Positions 50,085 through 58,483 of a stretch of 64,000 bases of DNA are shown one piece after another (the first letter of the stretch is position 1; the number at the start of each line of letters is the position of its first letter). The translations under genes were made by a program, and so were the position numbers. Under the pieces are notes generated by a model, which was not told the origin of the DNA, ran no database searches, and saw only the letters and a program-made list of their open reading frames with translations. Location: NCBI GenBank assembly GCA_036262075.1, contig DATAJO010000001.1, positions 15,286-79,285 on the forward strand. The letters are read 5' to 3'. The DNA is from JACDBZ01 sp036262075 (GTDB lineage Bacteria > Chloroflexota > Limnocylindria > QHBO01).

Positions 50085-50636
50085 TCATGCCTCGGTGGCC
50101 AGCGCGACGAAGTCCATCGACGATAGCACCCCGATCGGCCGGTCCATGGCGTCGACCACGACCAGCCGATGCAGACGCCGTTCGTGCATGAGCCGGGCCG
50201 CATCGGCCAGGGTTGCCATGGCGTCGACCGTGACCGGCGGAACGCTCATGACCTCACCGACCCGGATGCCCTGCTCGCGCCGGCGGATGAGGGCGCGCAC
50301 GGTCGGCTGGGCGAGGTAGAGGAGATCGGTCTGGCTGACGATCCCGACGAGGTGCCCGTACTCGTCGACGACGGGCAGCCCGTGGATGCGGTACTCGTGG
50401 AGCCGTTCCTCGGCCAGCTCGATCGTATCGTCGACCCGCACGGTGATCGGGTCGATGGTCATGAGATCGGCGACGCGCAGGTCGTCGTCGCGCTCCGGCG
50501 GCCGCCCGGGCCGCTCCGGCGCGTCCGGCCGATCATGACGCTCGCTCCGCTGCGGCGGCTGCGGGTCGTCCGAGATCGCCGCGACGAAGACGTCATACAG
50601 GCCGGGGACGAGAAGGGGGGCTTCGGTGACGCTCAT
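50085..50636 (-). CDS. CBS-domain pair protein
   Basis: A 183-residue protein with an N-terminal charged linker (~45 residues, PQPPQRSERHDRPDAPERPG) and two CBS units (DLMTIDPITVRVDDTIELAE, VMSVPPVTVDAMATLADAAR). It is the third CBS pair in the window. Its stop overlaps the possible start of the CBS-BON gene. Divergent from the universal stress protein, with two tandem box pairs between them. Confidence 0.88.
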   Translation of the reverse strand: MSVTEAPLLVPGLYDVFVAAISDDPQPPQRSERHDRPDAPERPGRPPERDDDLRVADLMTIDPITVRVDDTIELAEERLHEYRIHGLPVVDEYGHLVGIVSQTDLLYLAQPTVRALIRRREQGIRVGEVMSVPPVTVDAMATLADAARLMHERRLHRLVVVDAMDRPIGVLSSMDFVALATEA

Positions 50637-50728
50637 CGGTTGACCTCTCTGCTGGGCGCCGCGGGGATCGCGTGCGGGGGTGCTGATCTGCCTGCGTCCA
50701 CCATGGCCCGCGGGCGGCGCCGGGGACA

Positions 50729-50765
50729 GGGCCGCCCGGCCCATCGGATCGGGGCCATCCCTCCC
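50729..50765. promoter_or_regulatory. DevR-like box pair, CBS side
   Basis: GGGCCGCCCGGCCC (50729-50742, 11 of 14) and GGGCCATCCCTCCC (50752-50765, 12 of 14) are 23 bp apart and lie 93-129 bp before the CBS start at 50636. A second pair for the opposite gene begins 28 bp further on. Confidence 0.6.
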
Positions 50766-50792
50766 GGGACGACGGATCGCCGAAGCCGGAGC

Positions 50793-50828
50793 GGGCCATC
50801 CGGCCCCGACGGGCAGGACATCCGGAAC
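50793..50828. promoter_or_regulatory. DevR-like box pair, universal stress protein side
   Basis: GGGCCATCCGGCCC (50793-50806) is identical to the box at 37858. AGGACATCCGGAAC (50815-50828, 10 of 14) follows 22 bp on. They lie 66-101 bp before the stress protein ATG, the same distance as at the flavodoxin promoter. Confidence 0.7.
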
Positions 50829-50893
50829 TGGCGACATGGTCGGGACCGGGGCGAGGCTGGCGCCGAGCACAGCAGCGTCGGAGGTACGGAACC

Positions 50894-51802
50894 ATGCGCA
50901 TCGTGATCGGCATCGACGAGTCGGCCGAGGCCGAGCAGGCGTGCTGGTTCGTGGCCGATCGAACCTGGCCGCCCGGCACGAAGGTCACGCTCGTCGCGGC
51001 GCATATGCCGCGCGTCGAGTGGGCCTCGTACGCGGCGGTCGGCTTCGAGGTCGCCGACGACCGCGGGGCGGAGCTCGAGGCCATCCTCGATCGGCGCGCC
51101 GATATCTTCCGTCGCTCGGGCACGCTCGGCATCGAGACCGACATCGGCATCGGCCCGGCCGGGGACGTCCTCGTCGAGGCCGCCACGGACCGGCATGCCG
51201 ACCTCGTCGCCGTCGGCAACCGCCGGCGCGGGCCGCTGACGAGCGCGATCCTCGGCTCCGTCTCGGCCTATCTCGTCGACCACGCCCCGTGCCCGGTCCT
51301 CGTCGTGCGTCAGCCGTCGGTGACCCGGATGCTCGTCGCCACCGACGGGACGGCGAGCTCGCGCTCGATCCCGAGGGTCCTCGCCGCGTGGGGCTCCGCG
51401 TTCCGCGGCCTGCCGGTCGAGGTCGTGAGCGTCGCGCCGCGCGGCGGGATCCTGCCGGTCGGCATCGGCGGCGAGGACGACCCGGAGGTGGAGGACCTCG
51501 CCTTCCACCGCGAGATCGCCGAGCAGGTCGCCGGCGAGCTCAGTGAGCTCGGCTGGCAGTCCGCCGCGATCGCGCGGGCCGGCGAGCCGGAGAAGGTCAT
51601 CGTCGAGGCCGGCAGGGATTGGGGCGCGGACCTCATCGTCACCGGCTCGCGCGGGATCGGAACGCTGCATCGGATCCTCACCGGCAGCGTGGCGCACGAC
51701 GTCCTGCTCCACTCGCGCTCCTCGGTGCTCGTCATCCGCGGACAGGTGCCGGCGACCGCCGGTGGCGTGCGCGTCGAGCTCGGGGCGCTGGCGCCCAGCT
51801 GA
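50894..51802 (+). CDS. Universal stress protein, two Usp domains
   Basis: A 302-residue tandem Usp protein. The first domain ends VGNRRRGPLTSAILGSVSAY and the second VTGSRGIGTLHRILTGSVAH. Both carry the G-x2-G-x9-G-S ATP-binding loop. MRIVIGIDESAEAEQA is the first strand. Mycobacterial DosR targets Rv1996, Rv2005c and Rv2623 have the same two-domain layout and ATP-binding loops. GGAGG lies ahead of the ATG. A strong box pair lies 66-101 bp upstream. Confidence 0.92.
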   Translation: MRIVIGIDESAEAEQACWFVADRTWPPGTKVTLVAAHMPRVEWASYAAVGFEVADDRGAELEAILDRRADIFRRSGTLGIETDIGIGPAGDVLVEAATDRHADLVAVGNRRRGPLTSAILGSVSAYLVDHAPCPVLVVRQPSVTRMLVATDGTASSRSIPRVLAAWGSAFRGLPVEVVSVAPRGGILPVGIGGEDDPEVEDLAFHREIAEQVAGELSELGWQSAAIARAGEPEKVIVEAGRDWGADLIVTGSRGIGTLHRILTGSVAHDVLLHSRSSVLVIRGQVPATAGGVRVELGALAPS

Positions 51803-51808
51803 TCGGGA

Positions 51809-54448
51809 CTAGAGCGGACCGAGCGTCCGGCGCACGAGCCGCGTCACGACCAGCGCCGCCGGGAAGCCGATGAGCAGCCCGGCGGCGATGACCGCCCACG
51901 CCATCGGCTCGAGCGGCACGACGCCGAAGACGGAGCCGACCGGGGTGAAGAGCAGGAGCGCCTGCAGGCCGAGGCTGATGGCCACGGCCAACACGAGCCA
52001 GCGGTTCGACCCGAGCGGCAGGCCCTCCTGCACCCGGATGACGGCGAGGCGGAGGTACTCCTGCGCCACGAGGGCGGTGAACGTCATCGTGCGTGCGGTC
52101 TCGACGTCGAACAGCGCCAGGCCGATGAAGAACGTGGCCAGCACGATGGCCGCGATGAGCGCGCCGATGCCCCCGACGAGCGCGAGCATCGCCCGGCCGA
52201 TGATCGGCCCGCGTCGGGGCGGCTGCCGCATCTGATCGGGCGCCGCCGGGTCGACGGCGAGCGCGAGCGCTGGGCCGCTGTCGGTCACGAGGTTGACCCA
52301 CAGGATCTGGACCGCGGTGATCGGCAGGTGGCCGAGGAGCGAGGCGACGAGGATGACGAGCACCTCGGCGAAATTCCCGGTCAGCAGGTAGTTGAGGAAC
52401 TTCTTGATGTTGGCCGCGATGCGGCGGCCCTCCTCGATGGCCGCCACGATCGTCGCGAAGTTGTCGTCGAGCAGGACCATGTCGGATGCATCGCGTGCGA
52501 CGTCGGTTCCCCGCACGCCCATGGCGATGCCGACGTGCGCGCCCTTGAGCGCGGGCGCGTCGTTCACGCCGTCGCCGGTCATGACCACGACGTGGTTCCG
52601 CTCGCGGAGCGCGCGGAGGACCCGGAGCTTGTGGCGCGGCTCGACACGGGCGAAGATCCCGGCCCGCTCGGCGATCGCGTCGTCGTCGAGCTGCTCGAGC
52701 TCGCGTCCCTCGATCGCATCGGCCTCGAGGCCGACGTCACGTGCGACCGCCGCAGCGGTCACCGGGTTGTCGCCGGTGATCATCACGACCCGGATGCCGG
52801 CCTCGGTCGTGGCGCGCAGGGCCGATGCGGCCTCCGGCCGTGGCGGGTCGGCGATCCCGGCCAGGCCGAGGAACACGAGGTCGCGCTCGATGTCGTCGCG
52901 CGATGCCGGTGCGCCCGGCTTGCCGGCCAGCGCCAGGACGCGGAGCGCGTCGCGCGCCATGCGCGCGGTGGCCTCGACGATCCGCTCGCGGTCGGCTGCC
53001 TCGAGCGGCCGGATCTCGCCGTTCTCCAGGATGCGCGAGCATCGCGGCAGGATGACCTCGGGGGCGCCCTTGGCGAAGACCTCGACCCCGCGGTCGGTCG
53101 CCACGACGACGCTCATCCGCTTGCGCTCCGACGAGAACGGGATCTCCTCGAGGCGCTCGGCGTCCTCGACGTCGACGCCGGCCTTCCGCGCCGCCACGAG
53201 CAGGGCGACCTCGGTCGGGTCGCCGGCGATGCCGCCGTCCGCGGTCGGGTGGGCGTCGTTGCAGAGCGCCGCGGCGCGGAGGATGGGTGCGTCGTGCATG
53301 TCGACCGGCCGTCCGTCGGCGAGGAACTCGCCGCTCGCGTCGTCGCCGGAGCCTCCGGTGAGCTCGATGTCGCGCCCATCGGTCCACAGGCGGCGGACGC
53401 TCATCCGGCCCTCGGTGATCGTGCCCGTCTTGTCGGTGCACACCACGTCGGCCGACCCGAGGATCTCGACGACGGGCAGCGAGCGCACGAGCGCGTTGCG
53501 CCCGAGCATGCGGCGTGTGCCGAAGGCCAGGGCCAGGGTCATGACCACCGGCAGGCCCTCGGGGATGGCGGCGACCGCGAGGGCCACGGCCGTGATGAAG
53601 GTCTCGAGCGGGTCGCGGCCGCCAACGGTGAGCTGGAGGACGGCGATCCCGACGATGAGGATCCCGACGATGAGCGTGATCTGCCGCCCGAGCTGCCCGA
53701 CTTCGCGCTGGAACGGGGTCGGCCCCTCCTCCACGCCCTGGACCGCCTCGGCGATGGCGCCAATCTCGGTCGCCATGCCCGTGCTGGTGACGACGAACCG
53801 GCCTCGCCCCGACGAGACGGCCGTGCCCATGAACGCCATGTTCGCGCGCTCGGCCAGCGGCGTGTCCGCGGGGAGCGCGTCGGTCGTCTTGTCGACCGGC
53901 ATGCTCTCGCCGGTGAGCGACGACTCGTCGACGCGGAGGTCGTGGGCCCGCACGATGCGGCCGTCGGCGGGGACGCGGTCGCCCTCCTCGAGGAGCACGA
54001 GGTCGCCGGGCACGAGCTCGTCGGCGCGGATCCGGCGCAGCTGTCCGTCGCGCACCACGCGCGCCTCCGGCACCGCCAGCCGGCGCAGCGCCTCGATGCC
54101 GCGCTGGGCGCGGTAGTTCTGGACGAAGCCGAGCAGGCCGTTGAGGACGACGATGGCGGAAATGAGCCCCGCGTCGCGCCAGTGATCCTCCGCCGGGTCG
54201 AGCAGGCTGACGATCGACAGGACGGCGACCGCCCCGAGCAGGATGAGGACGAGCGGGTTGCGCACCTCGTCCAGGAGCAGCCGCCACGTCGGCGTCGAGG
54301 CACGCTCGGCGAGGGTGTTCGGGCCGATCCGCGCCAGGCGCTCGGCGGCCTCATCGGCTCCCAGGCCGCCCGGGCCCGTGCCGAGCGCGGCCATGACGTC
54401 GTCGACCGAGCGCGCGTGCGCATCGGTGAGTCGGAGGTCGGGATCCAT
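51809..54448 (-). CDS. Cation-transporting P-type ATPase (Ca2+/CtpF-like)
   Basis: An 879-residue P2-type ATPase. The N-terminal cation-ATPase domain is followed by PEGLPVVMTLALAFGTRRM, with the PEGLP membrane motif of Ca2+ pumps. The phosphorylation site is CTDKTGTITEG, and MTGDGVNDAPALKGAHVG is the hinge. The C-terminal six-helix bundle is complete (LWVNLVTDSGPALALAVDP). Mycobacterial CtpF (Rv1997), a DosR target next to a universal stress protein, belongs to this group, and here too the gene abuts one. Start taken as the ATG at 54448 (GGAA six bases upstream); 54460/54463 are alternatives. Confidence 0.92.
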   Translation of the reverse strand: MDPDLRLTDAHARSVDDVMAALGTGPGGLGADEAAERLARIGPNTLAERASTPTWRLLLDEVRNPLVLILLGAVAVLSIVSLLDPAEDHWRDAGLISAIVVLNGLLGFVQNYRAQRGIEALRRLAVPEARVVRDGQLRRIRADELVPGDLVLLEEGDRVPADGRIVRAHDLRVDESSLTGESMPVDKTTDALPADTPLAERANMAFMGTAVSSGRGRFVVTSTGMATEIGAIAEAVQGVEEGPTPFQREVGQLGRQITLIVGILIVGIAVLQLTVGGRDPLETFITAVALAVAAIPEGLPVVMTLALAFGTRRMLGRNALVRSLPVVEILGSADVVCTDKTGTITEGRMSVRRLWTDGRDIELTGGSGDDASGEFLADGRPVDMHDAPILRAAALCNDAHPTADGGIAGDPTEVALLVAARKAGVDVEDAERLEEIPFSSERKRMSVVVATDRGVEVFAKGAPEVILPRCSRILENGEIRPLEAADRERIVEATARMARDALRVLALAGKPGAPASRDDIERDLVFLGLAGIADPPRPEAASALRATTEAGIRVVMITGDNPVTAAAVARDVGLEADAIEGRELEQLDDDAIAERAGIFARVEPRHKLRVLRALRERNHVVVMTGDGVNDAPALKGAHVGIAMGVRGTDVARDASDMVLLDDNFATIVAAIEEGRRIAANIKKFLNYLLTGNFAEVLVILVASLLGHLPITAVQILWVNLVTDSGPALALAVDPAAPDQMRQPPRRGPIIGRAMLALVGGIGALIAAIVLATFFIGLALFDVETARTMTFTALVAQEYLRLAVIRVQEGLPLGSNRWLVLAVAISLGLQALLLFTPVGSVFGVVPLEPMAWAVIAAGLLIGFPAALVVTRLVRRTLGPL

Positions 54449-54488
54449 CGCTGATTCCATCATCCGCGCCCCGGACACCGCATCGGAG

Positions 54489-54525
54489 CGGCCATCCGGC
54501 CCATGACCCACGGGCCGTCGGATGG
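54489..54525. promoter_or_regulatory. DevR-like box ahead of the Ca2+-type ATPase
   Basis: CGGCCATCCGGCCC (54489-54502) matches the consensus at 13 of 14 and lies 41 bp before the ATPase start at 54448. A possible partner, GGGCCGTCGGATGG (54512-54525), is only 8 of 14 but keeps the 23-bp spacing. Confidence 0.6.
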
Positions 54526-54679
54526 AAACGAACCGGCCGGCGATGCGCTCGCCGGCCGATCCGCCACGGGAGGGTGGTGCGTCCCATCAGGGCGAGATCA
54601 CGACCCGTGGCCGGACCTCGATGGCCTCATCCTCGGCGGCGGCGACCGCCCGGTGACGTGCCCCCGGGCATGATCCGGC

Positions 54680-54716
54680 GGGGCCGACGGCCCGCCGTCG
54701 GGGGGCCATTCGGCCC
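54680..54716. promoter_or_regulatory. DevR-like box pair ahead of the multicopper oxidase
   Basis: GGGCCATTCGGCCC (54703-54716) matches the consensus at every position. GGGGCCGACGGCCC (54680-54693, 10 of 14) lies 23 bp upstream. Both are 91-127 bp from the ATG at 54807. Confidence 0.65.
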
Positions 54717-54806
54717 TGCCCGCCTCATCCCGAATCGGGCTCAATGGCGTCGAGACCGGCCCGACGCCGGTCGTCGCCATGCACGCACAGCTACACGGGA
54801 GACGGG

Positions 54807-56159
54807 ATGCGCCGCACGTTCCTCTATTTCGCCGCCTTCACCGGGATGGGCACGGTCTTCGTCGCCACGCTCGTCGTGGCGGCACTCGTCCTCGGCGGAA
54901 CGAACCCGTCGACCGGACCCGCCGCCGCATCCGGGGAGCCGCAGCCATCGCCCTCGGCCGCGGCCGAGGGCCCGATGGGCGAGATCACGATCACGGCCTT
55001 CGACCTCGGCTTCGAGCCGAAGATGGTCCACGTCGACGCGCCGGGCACGTACACGGTCACGTTCGTCAACGACGGCGGCACGTTCCACGACGTCACGTTC
55101 GCCGACGGCACGGTCATCGGCGCCGAGGGCCACGAGTCGGCGACCGGCGAGGTCACCGTCCCGCCCGAGGGGATGACGTTCATCTGCTCCGTGCCCGGCC
55201 ACGCGGACGCGGGCATGACCGGCGAGATCATGGTCGCCGTGGCCGGCGGGTCGGGCGCGCCCGAGCCATCGGCCGGCGCGACGATGACGGCCGAGCAGAT
55301 GCGCGACGTCGACGCGGCCGTGACCGCCCAGTTCCCGGCCGAGACCGAGGGACGCGGCAACCAGGTCCTCGAGCCGGAGATCCTGCCGGACGGGACGAAG
55401 CAGTGGGAGCTGACCGCATCGGTCATCGAGTGGGAGACCGAGCCCGGGAAGGTCATGGAGGCCTACGCCTACAACGGCATGGTGCCGGGGCCGCAGCTCC
55501 GCGCCGAGGTCGGCGACCGGGTCCGGATCATCCTCCACAACGAGCTGCCCGAGCCGACGACGATCCATTCGCACGGCCTGTTCGTGCCGCCCGAGATGGA
55601 CGGCGTGCCGGTCATCAGCCAGCCGGCGGTCATGCCCGGCGAGTCGTTCACGTACGAGTACACGCTGCGCAACGCCGGCTCGCACATGTACCACAGCCAC
55701 TTCATGGCCGAGCACCAGGTGCCGATGGGCCTGCTCGGCGCCTTCGTCGTCACCGATCCCGACGACGGCGAGTTCGTCGAGACCGATGTCGACTACGCGA
55801 TGATCCTCAACGACGGCCCGCTCGGCTTCACGATCAACGGCAAGGGCTTCCCGGCCACCGAGCCGCTCGTCCTGGGGCAGGGCCAGACGATCCGGATCCG
55901 GTACATGAACGAGGGGCTCCAGATCCACCCCATGCACCTGCACGGCATCCCGCAGCTGGTCGTCGCCAAGGACGGCTGGACGCTGCCCCAGCCGCACTAC
56001 GAGGACACCGTGCTCGTCGCGCCCGGGGAACGGATTGACGTCATCGTCGAGGCCACCGAGGTCGGCACGTGGGCCTTCCACTGCCACGTCCTGACCCACG
56101 CCGAGAGCCCGAACGGGATGTTCGGTATGGTGACGGCGATGATCGTGGAAGCGAACTGA
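54807..56159 (+). CDS. Cupredoxin-fused multicopper oxidase
   Basis: A 450-residue exported enzyme. Residues 1-30 are a membrane helix/signal anchor and a Pro/Ser/Ala linker follows. Residues 58-147 are a cupredoxin domain with ligands His94, Cys127, His132, Met137. Residues ~180-450 form a two-domain multicopper oxidase: HSHG at 254-257, HMYHSH at 293-298, HPMHLHG at 374-380, HCHVLTHAE at 425-433 with Met438/441 as the type 1 axial ligand. It would oxidise a substrate and reduce O2 outside the cell. The cupredoxin head may be an electron-transfer arm. GGGAG precedes the ATG. Confidence 0.9.
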   Translation: MRRTFLYFAAFTGMGTVFVATLVVAALVLGGTNPSTGPAAASGEPQPSPSAAAEGPMGEITITAFDLGFEPKMVHVDAPGTYTVTFVNDGGTFHDVTFADGTVIGAEGHESATGEVTVPPEGMTFICSVPGHADAGMTGEIMVAVAGGSGAPEPSAGATMTAEQMRDVDAAVTAQFPAETEGRGNQVLEPEILPDGTKQWELTASVIEWETEPGKVMEAYAYNGMVPGPQLRAEVGDRVRIILHNELPEPTTIHSHGLFVPPEMDGVPVISQPAVMPGESFTYEYTLRNAGSHMYHSHFMAEHQVPMGLLGAFVVTDPDDGEFVETDVDYAMILNDGPLGFTINGKGFPATEPLVLGQGQTIRIRYMNEGLQIHPMHLHGIPQLVVAKDGWTLPQPHYEDTVLVAPGERIDVIVEATEVGTWAFHCHVLTHAESPNGMFGMVTAMIVEAN

Positions 56160-56164
56160 GCGCC

Positions 56165-56665
56165 ATGGCCCAGGCGCCGGAGGGACGGCTGGACCCCGGC
56201 TTCGTCCGCCTCGAGGCGTCGGCGCCGTTCGGCGGTGCGCCGTCGACCGTGGCCGACCTCCTGCGCGGCGACCCCGCGGCATGGCTCGGCGAGGCCGAGC
56301 CGCGGGGCACGGTGGAGGGATACCGGCGCTACGCGATCGACCTCCGCCTCCGCGTCGGCGGCGACGAGACACCGCTCCTCACCCTGTCGAAGGCGGCGCT
56401 GCTCGACCTCGGCGAGGTGGCGCCGGCCTCGGAGGGCTTCGAGGTCGAGATCGGCTGGCGGGCGGCGAGCGCCGCCCCGCTGTTCCCGGTCTTCTCCGGC
56501 CGGCTCACCGTCGGGCACGAGCTGCGCATCGAGGGCATCTACGCGCCGCCGGGCGGCGCGGTCGGCCGCATCGCCGATCGCGTGCTGCTCCACACGGCGG
56601 CGAACGGCACGGCGCGCTGGCTCCTCCGCCAGCTCGCGGACGCCGCGACGCGCGCGCCCGGCTAG
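56165..56665 (+). CDS. Hypothetical protein following the multicopper oxidase
   Basis: A 166-residue soluble protein, five bases after the oxidase stop. VRLEASAPFGGAPSTVADLL and FEVEIGWRAASAAPLFPVFSG with RIADRVLLHTAANGTARWLL at the end suggest a beta-sheet core with a closing helix, reminiscent of SRPBCC-type ligand-binding proteins, but I cannot assign it. It is clearly co-transcribed with the oxidase and could help with copper or substrate handling (context only). Confidence 0.6.
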   Translation: MAQAPEGRLDPGFVRLEASAPFGGAPSTVADLLRGDPAAWLGEAEPRGTVEGYRRYAIDLRLRVGGDETPLLTLSKAALLDLGEVAPASEGFEVEIGWRAASAAPLFPVFSGRLTVGHELRIEGIYAPPGGAVGRIADRVLLHTAANGTARWLLRQLADAATRAPG

Positions 56666-56680
56666 AACCCGCCGAACATC

Positions 56681-56717
56681 GGTCCTCCCGGCCCCGCTGA
56701 TTCGGGCCGGGCGGCAC
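56681..56717. promoter_or_regulatory. DevR-like box pair ahead of flavodoxin 2
   Basis: GGTCCTCCCGGCCC (56681-56694, 11 of 14) and GGGCCGGGCGGCAC (56704-56717, 10 of 14) are 23 bp apart. The second equals the reverse complement of the 50729 box at 13 of 14. They are 99-135 bp before the flavodoxin ATG. Confidence 0.55.
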
Positions 56718-56815
56718 GTTGCCGCGCCTCGACCTCCGCCTACAACGAGTGGTGGCGCGGGGCGCCGCCAGCCCCGTCACCGCCATCACCGCACCGGCGG
56801 AGAGGAGGCGTCCCG

Positions 56816-57325
56816 ATGGTCGCGCTCGTGGTCTACGAATCCCTGTGGGGCAACACCGCCGCGGTGGCCCGTGCCATCGCCGAGGGCATCGGCTCCGGCG
56901 CCGAGGCGCTGCCCACCGATCTGGCGACCCCGGAGCGCGTCGCCGCAGCCGACGTGCTCGTGGTCGGCGGGCCGGTCCTCGGCTTCCGGCTCGGGACCGA
57001 CGCCATGCGGGCGAGCATCGCCGAGACCGAGAAGGAGGCGCCGCGGCCGCCGGACCTCGCCCATCCGTCGCTGCGCTCGTGGCTCGAGGCGCTGCCCCGC
57101 GGCGCGGCCGCGTGTGCCGCGTTCGAGACCCGGATCTGGTGGTCGCCACGCGGCGCGACCGGCGACATCGAGAAGCTGCTCGCCGCTGCCGGCTACCGGC
57201 GCGCGGCGAGGGCCGAGAAGTTCGTGGTGACCGACAAATACGGCCCGCTGCGCGACGGCGAGCTCGAGCGCGCGACCGCGTGGGGCCGGGACCTGGCCCG
57301 CCTGGTCGCCCTCGTTCCCGCCTGA
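56816..57325 (+). CDS. Flavodoxin family protein
   Basis: A 169-residue flavodoxin: MVALVVYESLWGNTAAVARA is the FMN phosphate loop, and DVLVVGGPVLGFRLGTDAMR and FETRIWWSPRGATGDIEKLL are the following isoalloxazine loops. It is different from the HemG-like flavodoxin at 37277. GGAGAGGAGG precedes the ATG. With the other flavodoxin and the pyruvate oxidoreductase it forms an electron-carrier set. Confidence 0.87.
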   Translation: MVALVVYESLWGNTAAVARAIAEGIGSGAEALPTDLATPERVAAADVLVVGGPVLGFRLGTDAMRASIAETEKEAPRPPDLAHPSLRSWLEALPRGAAACAAFETRIWWSPRGATGDIEKLLAAAGYRRAARAEKFVVTDKYGPLRDGELERATAWGRDLARLVALVPA

Positions 57326-57352
57326 CGCGACGTCGAGAGGAGGAAGCATCCC

Positions 57353-57754
57353 ATGCGCAAGTCAACGGTGACTCGGCTGTTCATCGGCAGCGCCGTCGCG
57401 GTCGGGGCCGGCATCATCCTGGCCTTCGCCTCGGTGGCCGTGGCGCTCTGGTCGGGCAGCTTCGTGGTCGACGGGCACGACGTCGTCGACATCCGGCCCA
57501 ACGCCGGGGCCTGGACGATGCTCGTGCTGGCCATGCTCGCGGTCATCGCCGTCATCGCCGGTGGGATCGGCGGGTTGGTGGCCTGGATCGGCGCGCTGCT
57601 CAATACCGCGCGGCTCGAGGACAAGATGTGGTTCGTCCTGCTCCTCGTGCTCGGGCTCGTCAGCTTCGGCTGGGTGGCGATGATCGCCTACGTCATCGCC
57701 GGGCCGGACGGCATGGCGAACGAGGGCACCGGTCGCCTCGGCTCGACGGCCTGA
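57353..57754 (+). CDS. Small membrane protein, unknown
   Basis: A 133-residue protein with three hydrophobic helices (about residues 8-32, 55-85, 95-118). Short basic ends and a soluble loop DGHDVVDIRPNAG lie between helices 1 and 2. No family recognised. It follows flavodoxin 2 by 27 bp with its own GAGGAGG site, so it is probably co-transcribed. Confidence 0.6.
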   Translation: MRKSTVTRLFIGSAVAVGAGIILAFASVAVALWSGSFVVDGHDVVDIRPNAGAWTMLVLAMLAVIAVIAGGIGGLVAWIGALLNTARLEDKMWFVLLLVLGLVSFGWVAMIAYVIAGPDGMANEGTGRLGSTA

Positions 57755-57784
57755 CGGACGCGCTCCATCTCGGCGGGCGGTTGC

Positions 57785-57802
57785 GCCGGCTCAGGTGCCG
57801 GC
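57785..57802. terminator. Hairpin spanning the devR-like stop codon
   Basis: GCCGGC, TCAGGT, GCCGGC with the regulator's TGA in the loop; identical to 36489-36506. It lies between the convergent 57353 gene and the response regulator and might terminate both. Confidence 0.3.
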
Positions 57803-58483
57803 GGGTGGCTCGCCGAGGTGGTGCTTGGCGACGAATGCGGCGGCCTGCGTCCGCCGCTGGAGGTTGAGCTTCGACAGGATGCTGCTGACGTAGTTCTTCA
57901 CCGTCTTGTCGGACAGGAAGATCTCGGCCGCGATCTCCTTGTTCGTCTTGCCCTCGGCCACGAGGAGCAGGATCTTCCGCTCCTGGGCAGTGAGCTCGGA
58001 CAGCTCGTCGGCCACGCCGCCGCTCGCGGCGCTCCGCACGCGCTGAAGGATCTTCTCGGTCACGGCCGGGTCGAGGAGCGAGTCGCCGCGCCCGACCGAC
58101 TCGAGGGCCGCGACGAGGTCTCGTCCGCGGACCTGCTTGAGGAGGTAGCCCGATGCGCCGGCGATGATCGCCGACAGCACCGCCTCCTCGTCCGGGTAGC
58201 TGGTGAGCATCACGACCCGCGTCTCGGGCCGGGCGGTGCGGATGTCGCGGCAGGCCTCGATGCCCGAGCCGTCGGGCAGGCGCACGTCCATGACGACGAC
58301 GTCGGGCTCGAACTTCGCCGCCGCCGCGACGGCCTCGGCCACCGTGCCGGCCTGGGCCACGACCTCGAACGACTCGCGGCGGTCGAGGAGGGCCACGAGG
58401 CCCTGCCGCACGATCTCGTGATCGTCGACGACGAGGAGCCGCAGCGGTCGCGCCGGGGTCTCCGCCTCCTCCATGTCAGCCAT
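57791..58483 (-). CDS. NarL/DevR-like response regulator
   Basis: A 230-residue regulator. The receiver domain has phosphoacceptor Asp66 in PDVVVMDVRLPDGSG and Lys116. The C-terminal LuxR-type domain (162-222) reads LTAQERKILLLVAEGKTNKE and SDKTVKNYVSSILSKL. The K193-T-V-K196-N197 stretch has the same spacing as the DNA-contacting Lys179, Lys182 and Asn183 of M. tuberculosis DosR, and RRTQAAAF matches its last helix. It overlaps the sensor gene by eight bases. I infer it binds the 14-bp boxes of this island. Confidence 0.93.
   Translation of the reverse strand: MADMEEAETPARPLRLLVVDDHEIVRQGLVALLDRRESFEVVAQAGTVAEAVAAAAKFEPDVVVMDVRLPDGSGIEACRDIRTARPETRVVMLTSYPDEEAVLSAIIAGASGYLLKQVRGRDLVAALESVGRGDSLLDPAVTEKILQRVRSAASGGVADELSELTAQERKILLLVAEGKTNKEIAAEIFLSDKTVKNYVSSILSKLNLQRRTQAAAFVAKHHLGEPPAGT

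Larger units (their letters stand above)
54449..54806. other. Long divergent promoter region
   Basis: A 358-bp stretch without a gene between the Ca2+-type ATPase (-) and the multicopper oxidase (+). It contains two strong 14-bp boxes with weaker partners (see 54489 and 54680). The middle, 54530-54680, shows only GC-rich inverted repeats (such as CCGGCCGGCGATGCGCTCGC around 54534) and no coding potential that I trust. Confidence 0.6.
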
